Shown here in pieces: positions 45,792-56,414 of a DNA stretch of 64,000 nucleotides; within the stretch, counting starts at the first letter, position 1; every line of letters starts with the position of its first letter. The position numbers were made by a program, and so were the translations under genes. The DNA is from Nocardioides okcheonensis. Lineage in GTDB: Bacteria > Actinomycetota > Actinomycetes > Propionibacteriales > Nocardioidaceae. Under the pieces are notes generated by a model. That model was not told where the DNA came from. It worked only from the letters and a program-made list of their open reading frames with translations, and searched no databases. The stretch lies in NCBI RefSeq assembly GCF_020991065.1, contig NZ_CP087710.1:1488001-1552000 (forward strand), read 5' to 3'.

Positions 45792-45808
45792 GGGGCCATG
45801 GTGGCACA

Positions 45809-47134
45809 GTGTCGGTCGTGACGAGCCCCTCGCGTCCCTCGACGGCGCTGCTGACCGACCACTACGAGCTCACCATGGTGCAGGCCGCGCTGCACGCCGG
45901 CACGGCCGGGCGACGCTCGGTCTTCGAGCTGTTCCCGCGCCGGCTCCCCGAAGGGCGCCGCTACGGCGTCGTCGCGGGCGTCGGCCGGGCGCTCGACGCG
46001 ATCGAGTCCTTCCGGTTCGACCCCGCAGCGGTGGCCTCGCTGGAGGGCGTGGTCGGCCCCGACACGCTCGAGTGGCTCGCGTCGTACCGCTTCTCCGGCG
46101 ACGTCTGGGGCTACCCCGAGGGCGAGGTCTACCTCCCCCACTCCCCCGTGCTGGTCGTCGAGGGCACGTTCGCCGAGGCGGTGCTGCTGGAGACCGTGCT
46201 GCTGTCGATCTACAACCACGACTCGGCGATCGCCTCGGCCGCGTCCCGGATGGTGCTGGCCGCCGCCGGTCGCCCGTGCATCGAGATGGGCTCGCGCCGC
46301 ACCCACGAGCAGGCGGCGGTCGCGGCGGCGCGGGCGGCGTACGTCGCCGGGTTCGACGCCACCAGCAACCTGGCCGCGCGCCGGCTGCACGGCGTGCCGA
46401 GCACCGGCACCGCGGCCCACTCCTTCACCCTGCTGCACGACTCCGAGCGCCAGGCGTTCACCGCCCAGGTCGAGACCCTCGGCGTCGGCACCACCCTGCT
46501 CGTCGACACCTACGACGTCGCCGAGGCGGTCCGGCTCGCCGTCGAGGTCGCCGGCACGTCGCTGGGCGCGGTGCGCCTGGACTCCGGCGACCTCGGGCTG
46601 GTCGCCCGCGAGGTGCGCCGCCAGCTCGACGACCTCGGCGCGACCGCGACCCGGATCGTGGTCACCAGCGACCTCGACGAGCACGCGATCGCCGCGCTGG
46701 CGGCCGCCCCGGTCGACGCCTACGGCGTCGGCACCCAGCTCGTCACCGGCTCCGGCCACCCGACGTGCGGGTTCGTCTACAAGCTGGTGGCGCGCGAGGG
46801 CGACGACGGAGAGATGGTCTCGGTCGCCAAGCGGTCGACCGACAAGGTGTCCGTCGGCGGCCGGAAGTACGCCCTGCGCCGGCGCAGCGCGGCGGGGGTC
46901 GCCGAGGCGGAGGTGGTCGGCATCGGCACCCCGCCCGCCGACGACGGGGACGACCGGGCGCTGCTGGTCCGGCTGGTCGAGGGCGGCGAGGTCGTCGGCC
47001 GCGAGCCGCTCGACGCGGCCCGCGCGCGGCACCGCGCGTCCGTCGCCGAGCTGCCCCGGGCGGTGACGATGATGTCGGCCGGCGAGCCGGTCGTCCCGAC
47101 CCGCTTCGTCGAGGGCCCGGACGTCGAGGGCTGA
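45809..47134 (+). CDS. pncB: Nicotinate phosphoribosyltransferase
   Basis: This 441-residue NAPRTase begins [10 protein letters not shown], a conserved substrate-channel segment. It has the [13 protein letters not shown] and MGSRRTHEQ motifs and a YGVGTQL phosphate-binding region. It joins nicotinate with PRPP to make nicotinate mononucleotide. Only 17 bases separate it from clpS, so the divergent promoters must overlap. pncA follows 32 bases downstream. Confidence 0.93.
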   Translation: MSVVTSPSRPSTALLTDHYELTMVQAALHAGTAGRRSVFELFPRRLPEGRRYGVVAGVGRALDAIESFRFDPAAVASLEGVVGPDTLEWLASYRFSGDVWGYPEGEVYLPHSPVLVVEGTFAEAVLLETVLLSIYNHDSAIASAASRMVLAAAGRPCIEMGSRRTHEQAAVAAARAAYVAGFDATSNLAARRLHGVPSTGTAAHSFTLLHDSERQAFTAQVETLGVGTTLLVDTYDVAEAVRLAVEVAGTSLGAVRLDSGDLGLVAREVRRQLDDLGATATRIVVTSDLDEHAIAALAAAPVDAYGVGTQLVTGSGHPTCGFVYKLVAREGDDGEMVSVAKRSTDKVSVGGRKYALRRRSAAGVAEAEVVGIGTPPADDGDDRALLVRLVEGGEVVGREPLDAARARHRASVAELPRAVTMMSAGEPVVPTRFVEGPDVEG

Positions 47135-47166
47135 GACGGCGGGGCCCGCACCGCTAGCCTGAGGCC

Positions 47167-47742
47167 ATGGCACGGGCACTGATCGTGGTCGACGTCCAGA
47201 ACGACTTCTGCGAGGGCGGGTCCCTCGCGGTGGCCGGTGGCGCCCGCGTGGCGGCGGACATCAACGAGGTGCTGCACCGGTGGTCGTCCGGGGCGGACGG
47301 CGCGCCGGCCTACGACGTCGTCGTCGCGACCAAGGACCACCACGTCGACCCCGGCGACCACTGGTCGTTCAAGCCCGACTTCGTCGACTCCTGGCCGGTG
47401 CACTGCAAGGTCGGCACCGAGGGCGCGGCCTTCCACCCCAACCTCGACCCGCAGCCGTTCGCCGAGGTCTTCTACAAGGGCGCCCACGCGGCGGCCTACT
47501 CGGGGTTCGAGGGGCACACCCAGTCCGGCGAGGCGTTGGCGGCGTGGCTGCGCCGTCGTGGGGTCGACGAGGTCGACGTCTGCGGGATCGCCACCGACCA
47601 CTGCGTCCGGGCGACCGCGCTCGACGCCGTCCGGGAGGGCTTCGACACGCGGGTGCTGACGGCGCTGTGCGCGGGCGTCGCGCAGGAGACGACCGCGGCC
47701 GCGATCACCGAGATGACCGGTGCGGGCGTGGAGATCGCCTGA
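47167..47742 (+). CDS. pncA: Nicotinamidase
   Basis: This 191-residue cysteine hydrolase has the catalytic triad D9, K104 and C146 and metal ligands D57, H59, H65 and H79. They line up with M. tuberculosis PncA D8/K96/C138 and D49/H51/H57/H71. It turns nicotinamide into nicotinate, feeding the pncB product upstream. If pyrazinamide enters the cell it would be activated by this enzyme. Confidence 0.93.
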   Translation: MARALIVVDVQNDFCEGGSLAVAGGARVAADINEVLHRWSSGADGAPAYDVVVATKDHHVDPGDHWSFKPDFVDSWPVHCKVGTEGAAFHPNLDPQPFAEVFYKGAHAAAYSGFEGHTQSGEALAAWLRRRGVDEVDVCGIATDHCVRATALDAVREGFDTRVLTALCAGVAQETTAAAITEMTGAGVEIA

Positions 47743-47754
47743 CGGTCGGCGGCC

Positions 47755-48291
47755 TCAGCACCACTTCCCGGTGACCGTCCGCAGCACCTTGACGGTGCGC
47801 GCGGTGCCCTGGCCGAGCGCCTTGAACTCCTTGCCCGACAGGAGCCGCGAGGTGTGGATGTCGCCGTCGAGCAGGGCGTGGGCGGCGCGTCCGTCGACCA
47901 CCGCGGTCTCGCCGGGGTGCGCGAGCGCGTGCACGGCCTCCGCGGCCGCGGCGGTCGGCGCGGTGGCGTAGAGGGTGACGTAGTGCTGGCCCGACGGCTC
48001 GTGCTCGGCGTGCAGCTCCTCGGCGCGCGCGGTGAGAGCCGCGAGGTCCGACGTCGTGAAGACGACCGTCGGGACCTCGAAGCCGGCCTCGGCGGCGTAG
48101 GCCTCCTCGAGCGCGGCCTGCACCTTCGCCACCGAGCGCGCGGAGTGGGTCAGCCGGACGTTTCCGGTGTTGATGTAGGTCTCGACGTCGCGACCGCCGG
48201 CGGCCTCGGTCGCGGCGACGATCGCGGCCTTCGGGAACTTCCGGGTCGCGCCGAGGTTGATCGCGCGGAGGAAGGCGACGTAGGCGGGCAC
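47755..48291 (-). CDS. DUF1697 protein
   Basis: This 178-residue protein begins MPAYVAFLRAINLGA, the DUF1697 signature, and contains YINTGNVRL. The family is widespread and uncharacterised, with a ferredoxin-like fold. It is convergent with pncA and 12 bases away from it. Confidence 0.85.
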   Translation of the reverse strand: MPAYVAFLRAINLGATRKFPKAAIVAATEAAGGRDVETYINTGNVRLTHSARSVAKVQAALEEAYAAEAGFEVPTVVFTTSDLAALTARAEELHAEHEPSGQHYVTLYATAPTAAAAEAVHALAHPGETAVVDGRAAHALLDGDIHTSRLLSGKEFKALGQGTARTVKVLRTVTGKWC

Positions 48292-48320
48292 GGGAGCATC
48301 ATGCCCCGGTCAGCTCGGGG

Positions 48321-49127
48321 TCAGGCCCGCTTGCACTGGCTCGGCGGGGTGACGGCCGGGTCGAAGACCTGCGACGGCGGGGCGATGGCGGTGTCGTCCT
48401 GCGACTCCTTCATCGTCATCGCCCACCAGCCGGCCTTGCGGGTGTCGATGGCCGCGAGGTCCTCCTCGGGCACGTCGTTCCACATGTTCAGCACGTCGAC
48501 GGCCACCTCGACGAGGTGCCCGTGCGGGGTGATCACCGCGCCCGCCTCGATCTCGGCGAGCCCGGGCGGAACGGCGGGGAACAGCCCGCGCGGCATGCCG
48601 GTGATGACGTCCTCGGCCGGGATGCCGACGGCGACCCCGTCCCCGGCGAGCCGGATCGCGCGGGCGTCCGTGACCGGCCAGGTCGGGTCGAGGTCGGTCG
48701 GCAGCGCCCAGCTGTAGGCGGGCTGGTCGGTGACGTCGGCCCAGCAGGTGGCGGCGTTGGGGCCCCAGGCGTCGCTGTTGAAGTAGGTGCGACCGTTGAC
48801 GACGAGGTAGTCGACCTGCTCGGCCTTGCCGTCGATGACCGAGTCCATCGAGAGCTGGCTGTAGCCCGTCGCGGGGCTGTAGCGGCCGTCGAGGTCGAAG
48901 ATCCGCTTGCCGCCGTTGTCGGGGTTCTTGGTGAGCAGCTGGCCGTGCCACTCCACGATCCCCATCGTGTCGACCTGGGCGGTGAGCGCGTCGAGCTGCT
49001 CGCCCTCCATGACGACGGCGCCGGTGGTCTTGCTGGCGGCGGCCGGGTCGGTGCCACCGCACCCGGAGAGCGCGACGACCAGCGTGGCGGCAAGGGCGGA
49101 AGCGCCTGCGGCGGTACGACGTGTCAC
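48321..49127 (-). CDS. Lipoprotein, possibly LppX/LprG-like
   Basis: This 268-residue exported lipoprotein has a lipobox LSGC at residues about 20-23. The mature domain has the beta-rich alternation (TYFNSDAW, QVDYLVVNGRTYF, GHLVEVAVDVL) of LppX/LprAFG-type lipid-binding proteins. The GTG at 49127 starts right before the signal sequence. The family link is tentative. It is monocistronic. Confidence 0.6.
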   Translation of the reverse strand: MTRRTAAGASALAATLVVALSGCGGTDPAAASKTTGAVVMEGEQLDALTAQVDTMGIVEWHGQLLTKNPDNGGKRIFDLDGRYSPATGYSQLSMDSVIDGKAEQVDYLVVNGRTYFNSDAWGPNAATCWADVTDQPAYSWALPTDLDPTWPVTDARAIRLAGDGVAVGIPAEDVITGMPRGLFPAVPPGLAEIEAGAVITPHGHLVEVAVDVLNMWNDVPEEDLAAIDTRKAGWWAMTMKESQDDTAIAPPSQVFDPAVTPPSQCKRA

Positions 49128-49226
49128 AGGAGGTTCCCCGTTCGAGTGCGGGACGAGCACGGTGCTCGGTCTCGCCCGGCAGCCTAGGGACGGCTCCGGA
49201 CCCTGTCTGGGAAACGCGCAGATCCT

Positions 49227-50141
49227 TTACGTCGTCGCCATCCAGCGTCGGGCGGCGTCGACGACCGCGTCGGTCAGCTCGCCGACGAGCGCCGACCCGA
49301 GGCGCCAGTGCTGCCAGAACAGCGGGACCTCGGGCCGCCGCCCCGGGACCAGCTCGACGAGGCTGCCCCGTCGCAGCTCGTCGGCGACCGCGGCCTCGGG
49401 CAGCAGCCCCCACCCCATCCCGACCCGGATGGCGCGGTCGAACTCGCGCACCGACGGCACGTACGTCACCGGCGGCGCGAGGTGGCGGCGGGTCACCCGG
49501 CGCACGAAGTCGTGCTGGAGGGAGTCGTTGCGGTCGAAGGCGACCAGCGGCGTCTCGGCGAGCGACACCGAGCCGACGCCGTCGGCGAAGTGGGCCGCGT
49601 GGAAGTCCGCGGTCGCGACCGCGGCGTAGCGCAGCCGGCCGAGCCGCACCACCCGGCAGCCGGGCACCGGCTTGGGCTCCGCGGTGATCGCGGCCACCAC
49701 CTCACCGCGCCGCAGCCGCTCGGCGGTGCGGGTGTGGTCCTCACGCACCACCTCGAACACCACGCGGTGCCGCGACTGCACGTCGGCGAGCGCGTCGACG
49801 AACCAGCTGTAGAGCGCGTCCGCGTTGACCGCGATCGGAAGCGAGGTGTACGCCGTGCCTCCGGCGTCGTCCTCCTCGACTAGCTCGGCGACCGCCTCGC
49901 GCTCGAGGATCTCGGTCTGCGTGGCCAGCCGGACCAGCACGAGGCCCGCCTCCGTGGGCTCCAGCGGCTTGACCCGGTGGAGCAGGACCCGGCCGATCCG
50001 GGTCTCGAGCGCCTTGATCCGCTGGCTCACCGCCGACGGCGTCACGTGCAGGTCGCGGGCGGCCGCCTCGAAGGTGCCGAGGCGCACGGCGACGGCGAGT
50101 GTGCGCAGGGCCACAGGGTCCAGCTGGGTGATGTCTTTCAT
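49227..50141 (-). CDS. lysG: LysR-family regulator, LysG/ArgP type
   Basis: This 304-residue protein has an N-terminal LysR helix-turn-helix (AVRLGTFEAAARDLHVTPSAVSQ in part) and an effector-binding domain. Divergent location next to a lysE/argO exporter is the classic arrangement in which the regulator activates the exporter when lysine or arginine is high. The ATG at 50141 begins the conserved MKDITQLDPVAL. Confidence 0.88.
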   Translation of the reverse strand: MKDITQLDPVALRTLAVAVRLGTFEAAARDLHVTPSAVSQRIKALETRIGRVLLHRVKPLEPTEAGLVLVRLATQTEILEREAVAELVEEDDAGGTAYTSLPIAVNADALYSWFVDALADVQSRHRVVFEVVREDHTRTAERLRRGEVVAAITAEPKPVPGCRVVRLGRLRYAAVATADFHAAHFADGVGSVSLAETPLVAFDRNDSLQHDFVRRVTRRHLAPPVTYVPSVREFDRAIRVGMGWGLLPEAAVADELRRGSLVELVPGRRPEVPLFWQHWRLGSALVGELTDAVVDAARRWMATT

Positions 50142-50154
50142 ACTTAGAGATCCT

Positions 50155-50174
50155 AATGATTGCTCAGAATCGTT
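50155..50174. promoter_or_regulatory. Candidate LysR-type operator
   Basis: An imperfect dyad AATGATT-GCTCAG-AATCGTT lies in the 72-base gap between the divergent regulator and exporter genes, with the T-N11-A spacing usual for LysR-type sites. Confidence 0.45.
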
Positions 50175-50213
50175 CGCTGGATTGAAGACGTTACGGGACC
50201 TACCGTTGTCAGC

Positions 50214-50813
50214 ATGTTCCAGGTTGCACTCACCGGTCTCCTCACCGGACTCGCCCTCATCGTCGCCGTCGGCGCCCAGAACGCCTTCCTCCTGCGTCAG
50301 GGCATCCGCGGTGAACAGGTCCTGCCGATCGTGCTGACCTGCCTGCTCTCCGACATCGTCGCGATCACCGCGGGCGTCGCCGGGCTCGGCGTCGTCCTCG
50401 AGCGCTGGCCCTCGGTCCTGCCGGTCGCGCAGGTCCTCGGCGGGCTCTACCTGATCGCCTTCGGCATCCACGCCGCCATGCGCGCCTGGAAGCCCACCGC
50501 CCTCACCACCGAGGGCGGCGCCGCGCTGACCACGGGCAAGGCGATCATGCTGACCCTGGCGCTGACCTGGCTCAACCCGCACTTCTACCTCGACGCCGTC
50601 CTCATGCTCGGCACGGTGGCCAACAGCTTCGGCACCGACCGCTGGTGGTTCCTGTCCGGCACGCTGGTCGCCAGCCTGCTGTGGTTCTTCGGGCTCGGCT
50701 ACGGCGCCCGGATGCTGCGTGGCCTCTTCGCCCGGCCGTCGGCCTGGCGCGTGCTCGACTCGGGCATCGCTGTCCTCATGGGCGTCCTCGGCGTCGGGCT
50801 GCTCGCCCACTGA
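50214..50813 (+). CDS. lysE: LysE/ArgO amino-acid exporter
   Basis: This 199-residue protein has five or six membrane helices and the family motif GAQNAFLLRQG near the N-terminus, plus TWLNPHFYLD. It exports lysine or arginine, protecting the cell during growth on peptides. The ATG at 50214 is preferred because the frame upstream is not membrane-like. Confidence 0.9.
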   Translation: MFQVALTGLLTGLALIVAVGAQNAFLLRQGIRGEQVLPIVLTCLLSDIVAITAGVAGLGVVLERWPSVLPVAQVLGGLYLIAFGIHAAMRAWKPTALTTEGGAALTTGKAIMLTLALTWLNPHFYLDAVLMLGTVANSFGTDRWWFLSGTLVASLLWFFGLGYGARMLRGLFARPSAWRVLDSGIAVLMGVLGVGLLAH

Positions 50814-50835
50814 GCCCGCCCGCCGCTCCGCTCCG

Positions 50836-50877
50836 GACCCCGCTCACCTCCGCCCGCCGGCGGACGTGAGCGGGGTC
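50836..50877 (+). terminator. Terminator after lysE
   Basis: A twelve-base outer stem (GACCCCGCTCAC / GTGAGCGGGGTC), one mismatch and a six-base inner stem follow the lysE stop by 22 bases. Confidence 0.7.
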
Positions 50878-50897
50878 GCGTCGTTGCGGGGTCGATC

Positions 50898-50916
50898 TAC
50901 ATAGGACTCCTATGTA
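50898..50916. promoter_or_regulatory. Perfect operator upstream of marR
   Basis: An eight-base inverted repeat TACATAGG-ACT-CCTATGTA lies 11 bases before the marR GTG. It overlaps a likely -10 (TATGTAAT), as expected for autorepression. Confidence 0.75.
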
Positions 50917-50927
50917 ATAGTGGAGGG

Positions 50928-51359
50928 GTGACCGACGACCTCTCCACCCTCTCCAGCGACCTCGTCGTGCTCGCCGCCCGGCTCACCCGCGCGGTGCGAC
51001 GCGAGATCGAGCACCCGGCGGGCGTACGCACCCTGTCGCTGCTCGACGAGATGGGCCCCTCCGGCGTGACCGCCCTCGCGGCGGCCGACCGGTGCAGCCA
51101 GCCGACCATGACGGCCACCGTCAAGGCGCTGCGCGAGCAGGGGCTCGTGGAGCGACGGCCGCACCCCACCGACGGGCGGGCCCACGTGGTCGCCCTCTCC
51201 GACGCCGGACGGGCCGACCTGGCCCGCATCCGTCGCGCGAACGCGGACCTGGTGACCGCGCGGCTGGCCGACACCCACCACACCGCCGAGGAGGTCGCCA
51301 CCGCCGTCGCGGTGCTGCGCGACGTCCTCCGCCCGACCCCTCAGGAGGACACCCTGTGA
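50928..51359 (+). CDS. MarR-family repressor
   Basis: This 143-residue winged-helix protein has LSLLDEMGPSGVTALAAADRCSQPTMT (first helices and recognition helix, in part) and the wing ERRPHPTDGRAHVVALSD. It ends GTGA-overlapped with an MFS gene, so it very likely represses that exporter through the operator at 50898. Ligand unknown. Confidence 0.9.
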   Translation: MTDDLSTLSSDLVVLAARLTRAVRREIEHPAGVRTLSLLDEMGPSGVTALAAADRCSQPTMTATVKALREQGLVERRPHPTDGRAHVVALSDAGRADLARIRRANADLVTARLADTHHTAEEVATAVAVLRDVLRPTPQEDTL

Positions 51360-52597
51360 GCACCAGCAGTCCGAGCAGTCCCTCGATCCTTCGCCAGCCC
51401 CGCGCCGTGTGGGCCGTGGCCTTCGCGTGCGTCATCGCCTTCATGGGCATCGGCCTGGTCGACCCGATCCTCAAGGAGATCGCCGCCCAGCTCGAGGCCA
51501 CGCCCAGCCAGGTCTCCCTGCTCTTCACCAGCTACATGGCCGTCATGGGCGTCTCGATGCTCATCACCGGCGTGGTCTCGAGCCGGATCGGCCCGAAGCG
51601 CACCCTGCTCGCCGGTCTCGCCCTCATCATCGTCTCGGCCGCGCTCGCCGGCTTCTCCGACAGCGTCGGCGCCGTGATCGGCTTCCGCGCCGGGTGGGGC
51701 CTGGGCAACGCGCTCTTCGTCGCCACCGCGCTCGCCACCATCGTGAGCGCGTCGGCCGGCTCGGTCGGGCAGGCGATCATCCTGTTCGAGGCAGCGCTCG
51801 GCCTGGGCATCGCCTCCGGCCCGCTCATCGGCGGCCTGCTCGGCCAGGTCTCGTGGCGCGGCCCGTTCTTCGGCGTCTCGGTGCTGATGACGATCGCCCT
51901 CGTCGCGACCGCGTTCTTCCTGCCGTCCACTCCCCCGACCGGGCACAAGACGTCGATCCTCGACCCGTTCCGCGCCCTGCGCCACCGCGCGCTGCTGCTG
52001 CTCGCCCTGGTCGCGATCTTCTACAACCTCGGCTTCTTCACGCTGATGGCCGCCGGCCCGTTCGCGCTGCCGACGTACTCGATCATGGGCATCGGCTGGA
52101 CGTTCTTCGGCTGGGGCCTGCTGCTCGCCCTCACCTCCGTCTGGCTCGCGCCGCTCCTGCAGCGCCGCTTCGGCACCCTGCCGACCCTCACCGCGGTCCT
52201 CGCGCTGTTCTCCCTCGACCTCGCGGTGATGGCGCTCGGCGCCTCGTCCGAGGTCGTCGTCACCGTCGGCATCGTCGTGGCGGGCGCCTTCCTCGGCGTC
52301 ACGAACACCCTGGTCACCGAGGCCGTGATGGGCGCGGCCCCCGTCGAGCGCCCGATCGCGTCGGCGGCGTACTCGTTCGTCCGCTTCACCGGCGGCGCGG
52401 TCGGCCCGTACGTCGCGCTCAAGCTGGCCGAGAACGTCGACCTGCACGCGCCGTTCTGGTTCGGCGCGGCCGCGGTCGCGGTCGGCGTGGTCGTCGTGGC
52501 CGCCGGGTCGCGCACGATCGCCGCGGCGCTCTCCGCGGCGCCCGAGCCGCACGGGGTCACCGAGGCCGAGAGCGAGCTCGTCGGCGACCTGGCCTGA
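51356..52597 (+). CDS. MFS exporter co-transcribed with marR
   Basis: This 413-residue transporter of the drug:proton antiporter type has twelve membrane helices, VDPILKEIAAQL after helix 1 and SRIGPKRT between helices 2 and 3. The GTG at 51356 overlaps the marR stop (GTGA). Expression with a MarR repressor suggests inducible export of a toxic compound. Confidence 0.88.
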   Translation: MSTSSPSSPSILRQPRAVWAVAFACVIAFMGIGLVDPILKEIAAQLEATPSQVSLLFTSYMAVMGVSMLITGVVSSRIGPKRTLLAGLALIIVSAALAGFSDSVGAVIGFRAGWGLGNALFVATALATIVSASAGSVGQAIILFEAALGLGIASGPLIGGLLGQVSWRGPFFGVSVLMTIALVATAFFLPSTPPTGHKTSILDPFRALRHRALLLLALVAIFYNLGFFTLMAAGPFALPTYSIMGIGWTFFGWGLLLALTSVWLAPLLQRRFGTLPTLTAVLALFSLDLAVMALGASSEVVVTVGIVVAGAFLGVTNTLVTEAVMGAAPVERPIASAAYSFVRFTGGAVGPYVALKLAENVDLHAPFWFGAAAVAVGVVVVAAGSRTIAAALSAAPEPHGVTEAESELVGDLA

Positions 52598-52649
52598 CCC
52601 CCGCGGGTCGCGCTCCACGGCACGGCACCGGCGTACTAGCGTCGGTGCC

Positions 52650-52754
52650 GTGCCGTGCGACTACTGCGGGGAAGAGTTCGACCCCATCTCGACCCGGTGG
52701 CTGTGCCCCCACTGCCACATGAAGGCCAACTGCTGCGACGGGGCGCCGCTCTGA
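52650..52754 (+). CDS. 34-residue zinc-ribbon protein
   Basis: This very small protein has the cysteine pattern CDYCGEEF, CPHCHMK and a final CC pair, and ends GAPL. It looks like a zinc ribbon of about one domain. The sequence resembles a small Cys-rich protein that I recall from other actinobacteria. The GTG start lies inside the right arm of a ten-base hairpin (52621-52630 with 52643-52652). The hairpin may terminate the MFS transcript or block translation. Function unknown. Confidence 0.65.
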   Translation: MPCDYCGEEFDPISTRWLCPHCHMKANCCDGAPL

Positions 52755-52758
52755 GCGC

Positions 52759-53556
52759 TCACTCGCCGGCGTAGCGCAGGCCCTGCTCGGCCATCGCCTC
52801 GCGCAGCCGGGTGATCGCGATCGGCCCGACGCCGTGCATCGCGGCGAGCTGGTCGGCGGAGTACGTCGCCACCTGCTCCAGCGTGGTCGCGCCGACCGCG
52901 CGCAACGCACGCGTCGCGGGGGCGCCGATGGTGCGCGGGAGCGGGGTGCCCTGCTCGCGGGGTGCGCGCTGCCGCGGCTCGGGCAGGCCCGCGTCGACCA
53001 CGGCCTCACCGCGCGGGGAGAGCAGGTAGCCGATGGCCAGCGACTCGGTGAGGCCGAGCTCCTTGAGCTTGCGCACGTCCTTCTTGAAGTCCTGGGTCTC
53101 CCGCCCGACCTGCGCGGCCAGCTCGGGCGCGCGCACGCCAGGGTTGAGGTCGATCAGGTCGAGCGTCGCCCGCGTCCACGGCCCGATCGGGGACGCGGCG
53201 TCGAGCCGGTCGAGGCGCGCGTTGATCGCGGCGACCTCCTCGGCGTCCGGCACCGCGGCGCGCAGCAGCTCGCGCGGGTCGGGACCGGCGTACGCCACCC
53301 CGATCCGCCACGCCGGGTCGTCCGGGCGGGCGGCGAGACCCTCGCGGAGGGCGGCGAGCGAGGCCGCCCCCGCCCGGCGGGCGTCGTCCTCGGTCAGCGT
53401 CGCGGCGTCGACCTCCTCGACCGAGGTCACCTCGACCAGCCCGACCGCGGTCCGCAGCCGGGTGCCGACCACGACGCGGGGTCGGGCCCACCGGCGGAAG
53501 GCGAGGTCGATCGTGCCGGCCTTGATGGCGGCGAGCTCGGCGGCGCGGATCATCAT
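52759..53556 (-). CDS. ASCH-like and helix-hairpin-helix domain protein
   Basis: This 265-residue protein's N-terminal part (AGTIDLAFRRWARPRVVVGTRLRTA) looks like an ASCH/PUA-type domain, a fold that binds RNA or modified bases. The middle has a winged-helix feel (DLNPGVRAPELAAQVGRE). The C-terminus has helix-hairpin-helix turns (MHGVGPIAI). Together this suggests nucleic-acid binding. No catalytic residues can be assigned. Confidence 0.6.
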   Translation of the reverse strand: MMIRAAELAAIKAGTIDLAFRRWARPRVVVGTRLRTAVGLVEVTSVEEVDAATLTEDDARRAGAASLAALREGLAARPDDPAWRIGVAYAGPDPRELLRAAVPDAEEVAAINARLDRLDAASPIGPWTRATLDLIDLNPGVRAPELAAQVGRETQDFKKDVRKLKELGLTESLAIGYLLSPRGEAVVDAGLPEPRQRAPREQGTPLPRTIGAPATRALRAVGATTLEQVATYSADQLAAMHGVGPIAITRLREAMAEQGLRYAGE

Positions 53557-53568
53557 GGGGCCAGCCTC

Positions 53569-53817
53569 TCAGTCCCCGCCCGGCTCGACGCGCAGGATGT
53601 CGCCGGGCTGGCAGTCCAGGACGCGGCAGACGCGCGTCAGGGTCGAGAACCGCACCGCCTTGGCGCGCCCGTTCTTCAGCACGCTGAGGTTGACCACCGT
53701 CACCCCGACGCGCTCCGCGAGCTCGGTCAGGGTCATGCCGCGGGCGGCGAGCACCTCGTCGAGGTGGACGGTGACGCCGTGCTGCTCCTCGGCGTCCTCG
53801 GCGGTCCGTCGGGCCAT
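53569..53817 (-). CDS. Small Cro/C1-type HTH regulator (YozG-like)
   Basis: This 82-residue DNA-binding protein has the HTH MTLTELAERVGVTVVNLSVLK and ends with the LDCQPGDILRVE segment typical of YozG-like regulators. It overlaps the stop of the DUF2975 gene by one base (TGATG). Such HTH/DUF2975 pairs are common; the membrane partner may modulate the regulator. Confidence 0.85.
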   Translation of the reverse strand: MARRTAEDAEEQHGVTVHLDEVLAARGMTLTELAERVGVTVVNLSVLKNGRAKAVRFSTLTRVCRVLDCQPGDILRVEPGGD

Positions 53818-54455
53818 CAGATCGTGGCCTCGACGTCGTGGCGCATCTCGACGGCCTGCTCCATCACCTTCGCGAGCGCGAGCAGCGCGACGCCCAGCAG
53901 CAGCGGCACCCACGGCACGGTCGCGCTCACCGCGAACGGGCTGTCCGTCATCCGCTGGACCAGCGCGGCCTCGACCCATCCCGAGAGCACCAGGTCGAGG
54001 GCGGCCCACATCAGCAGCACCCGTCCGAGGGTCCGCAGCTGGCCGGGGACGCGGTCGGCGAAGACGCCCTCGCGGCGGGCGCGACGCAGGAAGCGCCAGA
54101 GCAGCGCGAAGAAGACTGCGGGACCGCCGACCCAGACCAGCAGGCCGGCACCTCCGAGGGCGCGGGTGGCGACGTCGGGGTCGGGATCACAGACCTGGAC
54201 CTCGTCCGCCCGCCAGGTGATGCCCTCGTCGAGGTGGGCCGGCCCCGTCCGCCCGTCCTCCCCCTGGCGGAAGCCGAGCTGGTCACCGGACGCGGTCGCG
54301 CACACCTCGGCGTCCAGCCCCGGCACGGACCCGCTGCCGAGGACCGTCCCGGCCACCGTCGCCAGCGCCAGCACGGCCATGACGGTGACGACCACGCCCA
54401 CCAGCACCTCCAGGATCCGCAGCGGGTCGTCGTGGCGCGACGGGTGCGTGTTCAT
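53817..54455 (-). CDS. DUF2975 membrane protein
   Basis: This 212-residue protein has four membrane segments: about 15-38, then around 100-120, 140-160 and 180-200. An extracytoplasmic loop holds two cysteines (EVCATAS and VQVCDPD) that may pair. The ATG at 54455 has GGAG six bases upstream; an in-frame ATG five codons earlier is less likely. It forms a two-gene unit with the HTH regulator. Confidence 0.8.
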   Translation of the reverse strand: MNTHPSRHDDPLRILEVLVGVVVTVMAVLALATVAGTVLGSGSVPGLDAEVCATASGDQLGFRQGEDGRTGPAHLDEGITWRADEVQVCDPDPDVATRALGGAGLLVWVGGPAVFFALLWRFLRRARREGVFADRVPGQLRTLGRVLLMWAALDLVLSGWVEAALVQRMTDSPFAVSATVPWVPLLLGVALLALAKVMEQAVEMRHDVEATI

Positions 54456-54467
54456 GAGGCGCTCCTG

Positions 54468-54520
54468 CATATCGAAGGTCGATGATGTCGACAAACGATA
54501 AGGCATTGCTTTTCGATATG
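54468..54520. promoter_or_regulatory. Inverted repeat in promoter of the DUF2975-HTH pair
   Basis: Nine-base arms CATATCGAA (54468) and TTCGATATG (54512) flank a relatively AT-rich 35-base segment directly upstream of the DUF2975 start. It is a likely promoter with operator for the co-transcribed HTH protein. Confidence 0.5.
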
Positions 54521-54543
54521 TCCAGCATCCCGCCGTACGCGAC

Positions 54544-54597
54544 GAGCGGTGACCCACCCACACTTTCCGCGCGGGAAAGGTGGGTGGGCCACCGCTC
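54544..54597 (-). terminator. Terminator after hppD
   Basis: A long hairpin of eight, nine and six paired bases with one mismatch and one bulge lies 29 bases past the hppD stop. Confidence 0.7.
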
Positions 54598-54625
54598 GGG
54601 TGGCACGAGGTGGGTCAGGCGGGCG

Positions 54626-56394
<1,769 letters not shown>

Positions 56395-56414
<20 letters not shown>

